Origin: Chondrilla cf. caribensis
Taxonomy: Eukaryota; Porifera; Demospongiae; Chondrillida; Chondrillidae
Direction: 5' to 3'
Assembly: GCA_964020155.1 (NCBI GenBank)
Contig: OZ026567.1
Span: forward strand, 2,368,930 to 2,432,929
Length of the DNA: 64,000 nucleotides
The translations under genes and the position numbers were made by a program. Positions within the stretch are counted from its first letter, which is position 1. Every line of letters begins with the position of its first letter. Below are positions 34,985 through 59,497 of this stretch, piece by piece. The notes beneath the pieces are model-generated. The model was given only the letters and a program-made list of their open reading frames with translations, was not told the DNA's origin and did no database searches.

Positions 34985-35766
34985 CACTGATGTATTTCCT
35001 ATATCTAATACTTGAAGTTTAATCCATCAATCCAATCAATATGACTTCAAATCAAGAATTGTTCTAATACAATTGTATAATTGATTTAATTGACCAATGC
35101 AATACGTAATTGATATGACTTCCATCAATCGTTCTAATACAATTGTATTTATCAATTTCCTCCAGATATAATAATTATACTAATGTGTACCTGCAGGATG
35201 TGTGATGATGATCAAATCATTTGTATGTAACTGTTGTGAGCCGTACGTAGATGGTAAACGGGATCATTTACAAATAGACTCCATACATCATTCATATTCA
35301 TCACAAAGTGTTCATCCATTGATGTATTGTGCACACTATAATAGAGTAGGAATATCCGCATGAACTCAAGATGACAATGGACATAGGCTATAGATGTGCC
35401 TGTATGAGGGTTGAATTGCATTCTATTATTGTGCCCAACTGAAGCAGACTGACTTGGAATAGTTACCTACTTGTACGTATATTGAAATCCGCTCCAAACC
35501 ATTTTATGATCTTAAGTATTTATGAATAATCACATGTGCATGTATTTCTTTGATCCCTGCATGATACCATTAGTCAATTAAACTACAAGGGCAATTCAAA
35601 TTGAAATAAACTGTATTCATCCTTTAAACAAACCAACTAATATGGTGTAACCTACTCTTGATGGGACGAACATACGTAACTATGGAGGAAATTGTCCGAG
35701 CTATGACAACCTCTGATCCACTCTTCCATTCTTATTACAGGCACAGATCCAGAGGTGATTTATCGG

Positions 35767-35912
<146 letters not shown>

Positions 35913-36174
35913 CAAACACGCACACATCCATGCACGCACAGACTTGAGAACGCCTGTTAAAACATGCAATTATACACTAACAGAATAACAACAACTCCAA
36001 GCAGCAAGCAGCATATGTATCAGATCTATGGAACCCTCTTACAAATTTCCAGATTGCCCATGACGTTGGTTCATAGCTTAAACATGAGCATTAGCACACA
36101 CTGATTATATGCTCACCCCTGGGTGAGGAGGCTGAGATGCTCACAACTTGTGTGAAAATGTGCCCAATCATGCT

Positions 36175-37023
36175 ATCCACACCAGTGTTGTGGCAATTAC
36201 AGCTCACAAGTAATCAATTACGATTACAATTACTTGGCTATATCAAGAACCCATTACCATTAACATTACTCCACAGCTTCAAGTAATCAATTACCATTAC
36301 AACTACTTTAAGCAATTACAATTACAATTACAATTACAATTACATAGTAGTTACATAAAATGAGAGTTAATTTTCATAAATAGTAATGTTTCGAAGTTCT
36401 TAGGTAGCATGCGACATCTTAGTGGATTTAAAATTTTGCTAGCCTGACTTAAAACACGTTCCACCAGTGCAGATGCTACAGGCACAGTGAACACCTTACT
36501 TGCTAGCTTAGCAAGCAAAGGGTCTTCAGTGGCTTTTAATTGCCAAAACTCAAGGGGGTTCTCTCAATTCAACTGGAACTCCCTATTGTCCACAACCTTA
36601 TCTACATCAATTTCCACAAGTTGCCACACGACCTTTAGGTGGGAATTCCAGCATGTTTCATTCTTAGCAATTACTGCTTATCCAATAATTCTTCCACCTT
36701 CTCAGTCACCAAGGTTGATCCCCAACAAAGGCTAACAACTTGACCTGCCTTACATAGAACTGCATATATACCTTATAACAATATATAATACCATACCCCT
36801 CATTGAGTAGGAATCTTTTCATATCCAGGGGAGCAAGGATGAATGTAATGGCATGTAATTGTGTAATTGTGCATCGATTACACAAAAAGTTGAATGTAAT
36901 CAATTACCATTACAATTACTTCAGTGATAAAATCTCAATTACAATTACAATTACCTAGAAATGTGTATTTGATTACAGCCAATTACAATTACCAATTACC
37001 ATTACCACAACACTGATCCACAC
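36175..37023. mobile_element. Non-autonomous hAT element with 8-bp TSD
   Basis: The element spans 36183-37015 (833 bp). Both ends start CAGTGTTGTGG in inverted orientation, and the flanks carry a perfect 8-bp duplication, ATCCACAC (36175-36182 and 37016-37023), the length typical of hAT transposons. Sub-terminal regions are made of ATTACAATTAC words. The middle keeps a fragment of transposase in the minus direction. The intact TSD suggests fairly recent insertion. Confidence 0.9.
36351..36660 (-). pseudogene. hAT transposase C-terminal dimerisation domain, broken
   Basis: Minus-strand reading ending at TAA 36351-36353 gives the hAT C-terminal domain pattern: PLEFWQ, DPLLAKLASKVFTVPVAS, ALVERVLSQASKILNPLRCR, then LPKNFETLLFMKIN. 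An in-frame TGA lies between the WQLVEIDVDK and ENPLEFWQ parts. No N-terminal BED or catalytic region remains, so this cannot be an active transposase. The fragment is preserved because the element was internally deleted. Confidence 0.8.
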
Positions 37024-37896
37024 ACATGTAGGTCCTTAGTATATCAAGAATGCCATAGTAAGACTGTCCTGTGTAGTATTAGACTGTGAATATTCTACTG
37101 TCAGTATTAGCCATATAAAACACATCATCTTGTACTTCAAGCTGGGCAGAGGAAGTGAGGTCTACAGAAGCCATGAAGGTGCACATACTGTATTGTCATT
37201 CATTGTAGGAGTGGGGCACAGAAAGGTGTCTTGCATGGCTCACTTCTTCACATTTTATATGAAGTCAACAAAGTATATAGCTAAAAACCTTCACCAAAAG
37301 CTGCATGCACAAAGTACCATTCAAGCTAATGGTCCATCAAATCAGATCTCTAAAGATTGATAGTAGTCAAAAATCGAGTAGGAATGAGAAACAAATTAAT
37401 AGCAGTGCGAATTGCTTTGCAAGAGCCGTGGTTAATATGAACTCTTGGTTATTACAAATTCTTCACTCGGTTTATATCCCATGTACATACGTATACACTA
37501 TGCAGACCAGTACTGCTAGCAAGTACTTGTACCGCTGATACATTATGATTGAAGTATGAATTTAGTGTGCCCTTCAACGTACCAACTAAACAAGTTGGAC
37601 TGTACATGATTAGCAAAGTGGCTTGAATCACAATAACAATCATCACCAGCTGTATACTTGTCAAGTTTTGTATTTACTCTTGCGATGTGCTATAGTGCGA
37701 ACTAATTGCTTTGGGAGGAAGTTGTAAGGTCGACATATTGTAATGGCTTCACATTGGCCAACCACTACACTTTTCTGATTTTGGCGTCACAGATGAATTA
37801 TTCTACCACTGCATTAAAAGTCACCAAGCCTCCACTCTTAACCACTACAAGAAGCGGAACTGATCAGTAAAACAGACAGGGAAGAGAGACTAGAGA
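37024..37896. other. Intergenic, no gene seen
   Basis: AT-rich sequence between the hAT element and the orphan membrane-protein gene. Short open frames here lack any family signature or splice support. Confidence 0.45.
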
Positions 37897-39770
37897 ATGA
37901 TCCCCAAGCACCTGTGGACCTATGTGCTGGTGAATACGATGGTAAGTACAGCTTGATGTAACATGATTACCTTGTTAAAAGTGACAACCGTGTATATAAT
38001 CCCACCAAAATCATGTACGTATGATACTTATATAGAATATACGTCAAAATGCCTCAATCAGCTAACTTAACAACAATCTACACAGTAGTATCTTAAATAT
38101 ATCAGTAACAATTGTATTAGACCCATTTTGTATCCTATTACAATATAACATTACCATCGTCCAAGAGTGAGGGTCTTTTTAAAATTTAAGTTTAAACAGT
38201 GTCAAAGCATGTATTGTCTCGAAGTGCTTTCAGCGTATTTTAAATTCTCCTTCAGGTACTCTGCATTTTGGGCAGTGTTCATGAAGAGTGGACAGTGGAA
38301 GTCCACCTCCCTGACCTAAAAGATTACGACCATTGTCTTGTCTATGCGGACAAAGGGGAAGCTGCAAGCTTGTGCTCCTCTATTGAATCAGAATGTTTAG
38401 AAGAGATAATGATGGCAGGGTCTGGCGAACCATCAACAGATCACATCAGAAACAACTACTCACTGGTGAACTCCAATTCTGGACTTACCATGTACAAGGG
38501 AGAACTTTCCATACAGGTTGGTGGCCTGCTAATCATGCATATATCATACAAACATGGAACCTCTGGTCCACATATATAAGCTACGGATCCACACACAGAT
38601 GACATAACAATTGCTATTCCTTCATTGGATTGGCATTGGATGTATGTATGTACCATAAAGTACAGCATATTATCTGTAGATTTGTAAAGAATCAAAGAGT
38701 TTGAGTGCATAATAACAATAACATGCACTATTTAAATGTACATGTACAGGCTCACACACATCCTCTGTAATTGTTTGTTTATTTATTGTTGTGACCCCCA
38801 CACCACCCATAGACACACCCTGGAAACACCAGCATGGCTGTAAGCTGCACTAGAGCATCAAATGAAAGTACATGGCGACCAGAAGTGGCCTGGGAGATTA
38901 GGCGAGACATAAAAGAACCGTACTGCTTTATTCGTACAAAACAATCTTTACAATCTGAGAAATTTCAAGAAAGCATGAAATTGACATTTTCACAAAATTG
39001 TGCCGGTTCTTGTTCGAATATTGATGAGTGTTGCAAAGTACGGCATGACGGGATCTACTACAGAAGCAAGGAAGAGTGTGTCCAACCCACTAGCAATTCA
39101 GGTGAGTGAGCCCATGACCCAACAAGGAAATTACACACTCCAGTAACGACACACACAAGTAGTATTAAATCAACAATGTAGAGGCTGAGATCACGTACCA
39201 TTTTCCTACCTCTCTTCTACAGGGGACAACTCTGATTATGTGACATTTGTCACAGTTGTTGCGATTTTCACTACACTGATCATAATGTTGCTCCTCATAA
39301 CAGTCATATGTGCTGTAGCTGTTTTGAAAACAGCAAGGGGGAACACATGCACACAGAGGTACAAGGCTCCAAAGACTCCCACCTCACCTACCACAGCCAC
39401 CAATTGCAAATTTGGTGAGTTTTCATCAGGACTGTTGAATTACATTTAATTGTGTGTGGTTCAGTTGTTTTACTGGAGTAATGCATACATACATGGTGTT
39501 TGTCAACATACACAATTTCTAGATGTGTACATATACCTCATGATTGGACATAAAAACAGTCCTTTCAGTGAGAATGAAACAAATACATTTGTACTAACAA
39601 GTACATACAGTAAGTGATTGCTCATGCTTGTAGTACACAAAGAGCATTTCTTTAAGTGAGCATTCTGTATCTTGATGAAGATGTACATCCCTATTCTGTT
39701 GATGTATGCAGATCAAAGTACTTCGGAAACAGTAGCAATCAATGAAACTCAAATCAAAATTGAGGACTAG
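37897..39770 (+). CDS. Orphan single-pass type I membrane protein
   Basis: Five exons (37897-37941, 38256-38516, 38813-39101, 39223-39414, 39712-39770) join in frame to 281 aa. Residues 1-24 form a signal peptide split by intron 1 (charged start, then LWTYVLVNTMVLCIL). The ectodomain of about 180 residues has some ten cysteines, among them a dense group CAGSCSNIDECC, and several N-glycosylation sequons. One transmembrane helix follows at about 205-230 (VTVVAIFTTLIIMLLL). The cytoplasmic tail is about 50 residues, Thr/Pro-rich, ending IKIED. I recognise no domain. Every exon boundary has a good GT-AG pair and matching phase, so the gene itself is well supported although its function is unknown. 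Receptor or adhesion roles are guesses. Confidence 0.7.
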
Positions 39771-40164
39771 AAGAGCTGTTTACGAGAGGACAAGTTCCGC
39801 AATCGAGACACCACTGATACAGAATTAAATCAACCAATTTCCAAATGTAACCATTTGTACACACTCACTCCATTGCTTCAAATCAGCTTTTATTATTGAT
39901 TATAATTATATCCATACACACAATTGCAATTTTATATTGAACAAATTCTATAAAAACTGTTTGAACGAACACAGTGGTTGTCTTTTACATATCAGTAAGC
40001 AAACCTTGAGTTTCCACATGCAAGGCTTGGCTAAAACAACTGGACATAAGCTGGACTAGCATAAAAGGAACAGTAGACTTTGGTGTGATGACATCTGTAG
40101 CATGGGAATGACGCACATTACACATCTGGCTCAGGATGAGGTTAATATACTGGCATGATGTAGT

Positions 40165-42310
40165 TTCAGGAACATCGGTACACACATGCTGAGTATAATT
40201 CAGGAATGAAAAGGCACAGGGCTAACCAGAGAATTGCTACCAGCGGTGACATAACCAACCTTAGGGAGAGTAGCTTATCCTCCACACTAATGATGCAATA
40301 CTCTTTCTAATGGCTAGTTGAGACATGGACAACCTTCCAAGGAGCAGCTGTAGTAGTTTCACTTTTAGAACATCCAGTGAGCAGGATACCTCTTAGAGCA
40401 GGTTGATATGATCGAAAATGGAAGTATATGAAGTCCTTGATCACTCAAGTATATTTGGGGCGATAGGAAATAGCAGAGAGCAAAATCAGACACAATTCAG
40501 AGCACAGGAGGATAACATGGATGATGGATCTTTGAGTATATCACCCTGACCTACACTGAGCATACAGCCCACACAACACATCAATGGCAGCTTTACAGCC
40601 AACATACCCCAGTACAAATGAGGCTTCAACCCTGTTGTATAGCAAGGAGGAGCTACAGAAGAGGAAATTGGGAATCATCACCATACAAATCTGTGCCCAG
40701 ATTGCATTTACAGTATTCATTTGGTCACCACACAAAGGTGTTATACTGGAGCTCCCCTGCCACAACACATGAACTCAAACCATTCATCCTTCACAATCCA
40801 TCCTACTAAGTTGACCAACAGACTCACTTTACAGGGTTTAATTATTGGCACATACTAAGGCTTCATGCTTGTACCTAAATCATTGACACCACCAGACCAC
40901 AACACCTGCTGGTGTGTGTCAACAGGTGAGCTCATAATAACCAACTGAAGAGCCACTAATACACTGTAATCCAATGAACTGTACCTCACAATGCGAGGAA
41001 ACGCCATCAGACATCTTTACAATACCATCCTTGGTTTTTGAGTATACCTACTGTTATAACCAGATTGCTGTTGTAACCAATACAATTACTATGTAGGTGA
41101 ATACATTTGTGAACAAAAACCAAGTTTTTATACAGAACTGTCATTACAAATACTGCCATTATAAAGATGTCTGGCTGGATATACATAGCATAGATACCAT
41201 ACCAGATAATGAAGTGTGTGTCTGTTACTCGCTATTTCACATTACAACGTAGGCTACCTGTACAATGTCATACAGTACATACAATATTATGTTGTTTATT
41301 GTATTGCTCATTGTACACATACACACAGTTAAGATATCATTCTGGATATGGGAGTGTGTACCCATTATTTTAAAACACAGAATAGGCTTATTGTTGTACT
41401 GTAAGTACAACATACGGTACATAAAAGCCACTAGCTAGTTCAATCTGTCATTTCCACATGTGCCAATAGTAAAGGACACCAGGTGAAAATACAAACATAA
41501 CCTCCAAGAACAAATGACAGTTAATCTGAGATTGATCGTATTTTTCAAACCTAAAGCAAATCATGAGAAGGGAAGGAGCTAATCATGAGTTTTAGTAATG
41601 ATGCTTCACCCGAGAACTCATTTATAAACAAAATTAATAACCTATCGTAGTATTAACCTACAGTCAACAGAAGGAAAACTCATTTTTACAAAGTACCTAC
41701 ATACGTACATATATGAAATGAACCTTCTCAGCAACTATTCATTTGATAAATATGATTGAATAATGCTAAGAATAATATTTGAGGTACAATGACCAAATCT
41801 CTCAAGAGGTGCTTGCATCATTAAAATGGAAATGAGAACGAAGAATTTGGGAACAGAACTACATCAAAGGGAGTGACTGACACCAGATTGTCTAGGGACA
41901 TCACTCCAACATTGGTATTCAATCCACTAGTTTGCTTCCTATAGCCTTGGACGTTGTTACTACATATGTATTATATAAATGTATGTATGAAACAGTAATT
42001 TTCAGCTGTGAAAAGGTTATTATTATTGCTGACAGTGCTGACTATTCAGCAACTCCCTTCACTCTATCAATGGGACTGAACCACAGCAGGAACAGGCTAT
42101 TCAGTCGGGGCACAATGGCCTGGGATATGACTACATAGCATACCCGTCAGCCTCAGGCCAGAGGCATCTAATATACTTAACCAGTACTTGTATCCTGGCT
42201 CAGCAAAAGATCAAAGGAAAAAGTGTTCACATCAGCAATGGGGCCCAGGTCACTGACGTACACATGGTAAACAGTACACATGTAGTTCACCAGACAGGTT
42301 TCTTTGTTAG
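40165..42310 (-). CDS. Candidate divergent Cys-loop-receptor-like gene (fragmentary)
   Basis: Minus-strand segments appear in the order expected for a pentameric ligand-gated channel. About 42200-42290 reads HVYVSDLGPIADVNTFSFDL, like the beta-2 strand with its LGPISD motif. 41502-41550, flanked by AG and GT, reads FEKYDQSQINCHLFLE, like the end of the Cys-loop. About 40930-41040 reads SVGYYEL, like the pre-TM1 GYY motif. About 40560-40720 has MVMIPNFLFCSSSLL, TM1-like. About 40170-40290 has VMSPLVAILWLALCLFI, TM4-like, before a stop. I could not chain these into one frame, the first loop cysteine is not located, and no start was found. It may be a decayed gene or a false pattern. Confidence 0.3.
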
Positions 42311-42824
42311 TATTAATTGATCACAAACCAGGCAGGAAATTAGTAACCACTGTCTAATACGTAGATATTTTATATTGAACTACTTGTACAGACTCTGTAT
42401 AAATTGTCCATGCCAGGGAACAAGTTAGCTGTATTCTACCTAGGTGTGCCTCTGTGATGCCTTAGTCCACACTTTATACCTGCTGCAGAACACATGGGCA
42501 GGATACAACTATCACACGTAACATCACTATACTCGTGTAAAATCACTGGAGTTACGTATGCCTATCAATCCAGGTTGAGATTGAGGAGATCTGTATTGGC
42601 AGCTAGGGGACGTCAGGTCCTCTTCGGGTGACAACAGGTGATTGTCTCTGGTAACCAGGTGAAGCTGTTTCACCATAATTAGAGACCGTCAGTGTGGCAT
42701 GTGAATAACATCTTGGAGTAGCTCTACTTCATCTCAACCTGGGTTGGTAGGCATAATTCCAGCGATTTCACACAGTATCATTACAGCCTAACACAGGCTC
42801 AATTTGTGTAATCATCACCTTCAT

Positions 42825-42830
42825 TTTATT
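42825..42830 (-). terminator. Polyadenylation signal of PCID2
   Basis: AATAAA on the minus strand, 143 bp past the PCID2 stop. It also bounds how far upstream the candidate gene on the same strand could begin. Confidence 0.55.
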
Positions 42831-42972
42831 ATCAATATACCTGTACTCCTGGACTGTGTGCCCTTAGCTTACACAATGAATGATTCTCGACACAATTATT
42901 GCAATGCACATTATTATGTACGTAGATACCACAACACAAACTTACTACGTACAGCTACGCTAATACGACAGT

Positions 42973-45900
42973 CTACCTCAATGCTACATCAGTTGTCACT
43001 TTTGGAAAAGGATTTTGTTTACTAACAACAAGCTTCTGGTGTTGATGAGAAATGTACCCTCTTATGTAGTTCTGCAATGAGAAAAAAATTACTTTAAACC
43101 GCAAAAACTGATAATAAAAATAATAGCGGGAACATGAAACAGTATGTAAATATGCACACATATCATGTGCATGCTAGGATACACATGCATGCACATGTAC
43201 ATACGTATGTATGCACACATACACACACCAACAAGCTACAGAACTATGCACATATGCATACATGCACATATGCACACAGTTACTGATGGGTGGCTATTTG
43301 CAGGTCAGCTGAAACAAAAAAGGAAATGGAAAAGTGAAATACTCCACTTTAAAGACAACAGAAAATGGGAAATAACTGAATTTAAGGTCTGTGTTATAGA
43401 TCCCACACACTACGTACTTACACCACATACACACAATACACACATACCTTATCAATCAGATGGGCCACAATGCACTGTGTTTCATCTGTATCAATATCTT
43501 CCACCTATTCACACACAGTCAAGCAATGAAGATCACAACAACATGGTAAAGAGTAGTCCCCTGTCAACATGTACAGTGGGTACATACCTTCATCATCTTC
43601 AGAGCATCACAGAAGGCATCTAAAGGTAACTGGTGGGTGCCTAGCAACAGATAGCTAAATGGACAAAGAACAATTTGGAGTGTTTTTAGGACAACCAAAC
43701 AACAGCAAATACACTTACACCCTCTTGAAAAGGTTTCTGTAAGCCAATACAGTCAATTTCTCCAGGATGAGGTATGTACCACATTGAATAAAGAACTTCT
43801 ACATAGTAAATACACACAATGATGCACATCTCATATGCATACTCCTGAGTTGGAGTCTACCGCATGAAGCATGGGGTACAAACCTCATTTCTTTCAATTG
43901 CATTGTTAAGAGCAAGCACATTACCTTGTCTACAAGATTGACGCACACAGGTAAAGGAGAACCATGTTATGTGGTTCAAGTACTGTGCTTACTGTAAGGC
44001 AGTGGCAATGCCAGAAAACTCAAGCAATGAATACTTCAGCAAGAGGTCGTGACTCGGGATCTGACCCTACAAACAAGCCAGCAGAGCACAGTAGTTACAA
44101 TGTACAGGTTCTAATGGAGTACGACTAACATGCACTGTAAGTATGTATGTACACATGTAAGTACAATGACTGCACTAGTAGTTTCATTTCCCTTAAAGAC
44201 TAAAAACATACATGTATATTTCCACAAGTACTGTACAGGCATATGCAATGCTGTCCAGCAGCATGTTGTAGAGAACACATAGCTTACCAATAGCATTTTG
44301 ACTGGTATCAAGTACATCAAAATTCTCCTATGTGTACATGAGAATGGAAAGGGTACTTGAGTACATATAAGCATGCTAAGCATACACACACATGACGTCT
44401 TGCGTAGCCAGACCGAAACTAGGGAAGGTGGCAACTATCAAAGAACAATGGCACCAGAGTGAGGGTCTGGCTACACAAGACCAAAACATACACGCATAAA
44501 TCTGCACACAGTGAATACTCTTACAGTATTCAAAGTTGGGACAAAAAGCATGTACACATGCACATAGCACAGCGACAGGCATACATTCATAGCCTTGCAT
44601 AGCCCAGGCTCATTCTCACCATCACACATTAAATTGTAAGATGGCTGAATGGGTCTGGCTATGCAAGACTATGCATACACCATAGTTGTATAAATATATA
44701 CACACAAGACACCATGAATAAAATGAACACAAGGGATACCTTTTATTCCGTCTGGCAGCTCTTAGACACCGCTCAAAAGCAAAGGTCAAGTTTTCATCAG
44801 CTACGTTGTGACATATAAGGTAGATAGATGAAGTCAGGGCAACAAATACATACTGTATCTGATATGCATAGGTATCACCTGCTTTAAAGTCACTGTCAAA
44901 TATTGCCTTTCTCCCAACAAAGTAACTACACCAAATTTAATCCTCAGATGTCAATGAGCAAGTGACTTTACACTATACAACACGCATACCTGTAGGTGAC
45001 CAACTGTCCTATTTGACACTCATTCCGGAAATTGGATTGTTCAACAGCTCTTATCAATGGTTTCATCAGATTCAATTTGTTGATCTTCAGTCCAGTTGGA
45101 GCAATATTATACAGAATGTCTCAGACATGTTAGTTGGAAATATGGTGAGTTACCTTGAAATAAACTTTAAACAACTGGTTTATAACTGGCAAAGTACCCC
45201 ACTTCTTGGACTGCTCTCTGCTTGCCCTTAAATCCGTGACACACACACGAAAACTAGACATCAGTATTTCAGCTGCTTTCTCTTGGATATCTCCAGGTCT
45301 TCCTTTACCACAAGCAGTCATTTCCTTGTCAGCCTGTCAAACAAGGAATTATAATCATGATATTGTACAGGAGAGATTCACAGCTATGATAAATATTGAA
45401 ACAGGAGTATTTTGAGCATAACACACAGCAATCATGAATAGTCATAAGTTTTCGTAAGTAAGTTTTGACCCTGTATAGGCCTTCATCAGTAACAAAATTA
45501 CTTTAGATTGTTTACGATTGCTGTGTTCCGCTCAAACATCCCAGTTTCAAAAGGATTCCATCATTTTGCAGAAGCATGCACCAGTGAACCTACTCCTACC
45601 ACACCACTGAGCCCGACAACAGTGAGCTTACCTTAACAGCTAATTCTCTCAGGTCTCTAGTTAGAGTAATGAGCAAGGGAATTCCCCTACAAATATACAG
45701 TCAGGTATATGAACAGTAAACAAAAAAGTAAGAAGTACAAATTAACCAACCAGTTCTCATCCTTTTGTGTGGACAAAATTTTATTGAAAGATCGTTCCCT
45801 ATTAAGGACATATTAACGACTACATATATCATTGCAATACCAAAAAATTAGTGACATAAATCAACCAGGAATTAGGATACGAAGCAACTGAACTTGGACA

Positions 45901-46921
45901 CTGAACAACACTAAACTTGGATACTGAACAATAGTGAACTTGGATACTGAACAAAGGTGAACTTGGATACTGAACAACAGTGAACTTGGATACCGAACAA
46001 CACTAAACTTGGATACTGAACAACAGTGAACTTGGATACTGAACAACAGTGAACTTGGATACTGAACAACAGTGAACTTGGATACTGAACAACACTAAAC
46101 TTGGATACTGAACAACAGTGAACTTGGATACTGAACGACAGTGAACTTGGATACTAAACTACAGTGAACTTGGCACTGAACAACGAACTTGGCTACTGAT
46201 AAACAACAAATTAGGATGTTGAAAAACAACATGACTTTGGATACTGCACAACAACAGACTGAGCTGTGTAAGCTCCAATGCAATTTCCTTCATTAATACA
46301 CTCTACTGCCCTGCAAAGACATGAAATCAACGATAAATCACAATCAGGCTCAGCAGAGAGTTAAACAATGCACATACGCAGATAAATACACACAATTGCA
46401 AGCATGTAGTGCACTGTTTATGTCTACAAATGCATACTTTAGATGTGCAGCAACAATTTCATCGAACGGAGAACCAATAACCTCCTGGCACAAGGTTTCA
46501 TAGCCTGATACCTGAAAAGTAATCACTTTGATGATATATATTCTTGGAACTCTCACTTCCACGATCACTCACTCTTAGTTTAGGATTGTGTACGTGTGGA
46601 TGGCAAGAAGAAAGGAGCGGCTGTGGATAAAATCACAAGATCACATAGAAACATCTACATTCAAATGCAAAATCTTCTGCTTTAGGACACACGCTATGTA
46701 GCAAATACTAAATAAATGAATATGACAGTACTAAATTGCGCAACAAAAGTAAGAAACTTACAGCCAGAAAGTTACCATCCTTTTCTAATATACTTTCGTA
46801 CACCTATGGCACGAAACATATTAAATAAGTTCATTCACTACTATGGCTAAGAATTGTTGGATGATACAGAGATTGAAAGTACCTGATTCAAATACTGTTG
46901 GAGTGTCCCGCCAAACGCCAT
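42973..46921 (-). CDS. PCID2: PCI domain-containing protein 2 (TREX-2 subunit)
   Basis: Orthologue of PCID2/yeast Thp1, a PCI-domain subunit of TREX-2 that couples transcription to mRNA export at the nuclear pore. Eighteen exons in transcription order: 46883-46921, 46762-46803, 46573-46620, 46438-46511, 46245-46310, 45751-45798, 45632-45686, 45154-45333, 44990-45084, 44879-44925, 44740-44800, 44288-44327, 43993-44066, 43884-43929, 43719-43798, 43588-43654, 43448-43504, 42973-43071. They give 405 aa (human 399). Diagnostic segments are [68 protein letters not shown] and [19 protein letters not shown]. The first exon is only 13 codons and starts 63 bp from the ELP3 start codon. Exons 45751-45798 and 46245-46310 flank a minisatellite that reiterates the donor site. 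Confidence 0.95.
45887..46244 (-). repeat. 23-bp minisatellite copying the PCID2 exon 5 splice donor
   Basis: About 14 units of 23 bp, minus-strand consensus CACTGTTGTTCA-GTATCCAAGTT. The unit closely matches the end of PCID2 exon 5 plus its donor (CTGTTGTTGTGCA|GTATCCAAAGT) at 46240-46260. Variation increases toward the exon-proximal end. The array fills most of PCID2 intron 5. Confidence 0.9.
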
Positions 46922-46984
46922 TTTAAAGTAGGGGATTTCCCGGCGAACGTCTACAGTACTATACATTTGGCGATTATAAAAAGA
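46922..46984. promoter_or_regulatory. Shared bidirectional promoter PCID2/ELP3
   Basis: Only 63 bp separate the two start codons, so both 5' UTRs and the core promoter must be compressed here or overlap the opposing first exons. No TATA box is obvious for ELP3 beyond a TTATAAAA at about 46974-46981, which is too close to its ATG to be a standard TATA. Confidence 0.6.
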
Positions 46985-54883
<7,899 letters not shown>

Positions 54884-55193
54884 TGTGAAATTAACCTCGT
54901 TAGTTTGATATCGATGTTTATTGTGCAGCATTGTACATGATGCTTGTTTTTATATTATAATATAATTATTAAATTATCCAACAATGCTTCATCAGTGGTG
55001 TATATCCTCTCTGTAATTATAGTTTTAGTATTGGTATGTACATGTACGTACATAATATTGATTATGTGCTACTATACGCATATTCAACAAATAGCATTAT
55101 GTACAAACATACACAGAATTAATTAACATGAATATAATATCAAATGTAACAATAACAACAAGCATGGTAATCTCGTGACATTATGGCTAGAGT
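54884..55193. other. ELP3/CWC15 convergent 3' region
   Basis: About 310 bp between the two stop codons must hold both 3' UTRs. It is AT-rich, with TTATATTATAATATAATTATT at its core and no clear AATAAA on either strand. Confidence 0.55.
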
Positions 55194-59303
<4,110 letters not shown>

Positions 59304-59497
59304 TATGTTGTATACTGTAGTTGGTACTGACTTCGATCGGCTAAGGGTAATCAGCCATTTTCTAGATCCAAGCTGTAAGCCACGCCTTTTGTGGGTGCCG
59401 TTGAGATCAATATTCGGCGGCCGCGATAATTGCTCGAGTTGTCCATGTGTGGATCAGTACGTACAATAGTAGGCATCGGCCAACACAGAGATTCGCT
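59304..59497. promoter_or_regulatory. Shared bidirectional promoter CWC15/glypican
   Basis: 194 bp between the two ATGs, locally richer in G+C with several CG dinucleotides and a GCGGCCGC octamer near 59417-59424. No TATA box is seen on either strand. A CpG-type divergent promoter is the simplest reading. Confidence 0.55.

Noticed and set aside
45861..46283. Two minus-strand frames of about 60 residues with repeated VSKF and VQYPS
   Set aside because: They are the PCID2 intron 5 minisatellite; flanking true exons join in frame without it and recover the expected family sequence ([14 protein letters not shown]).
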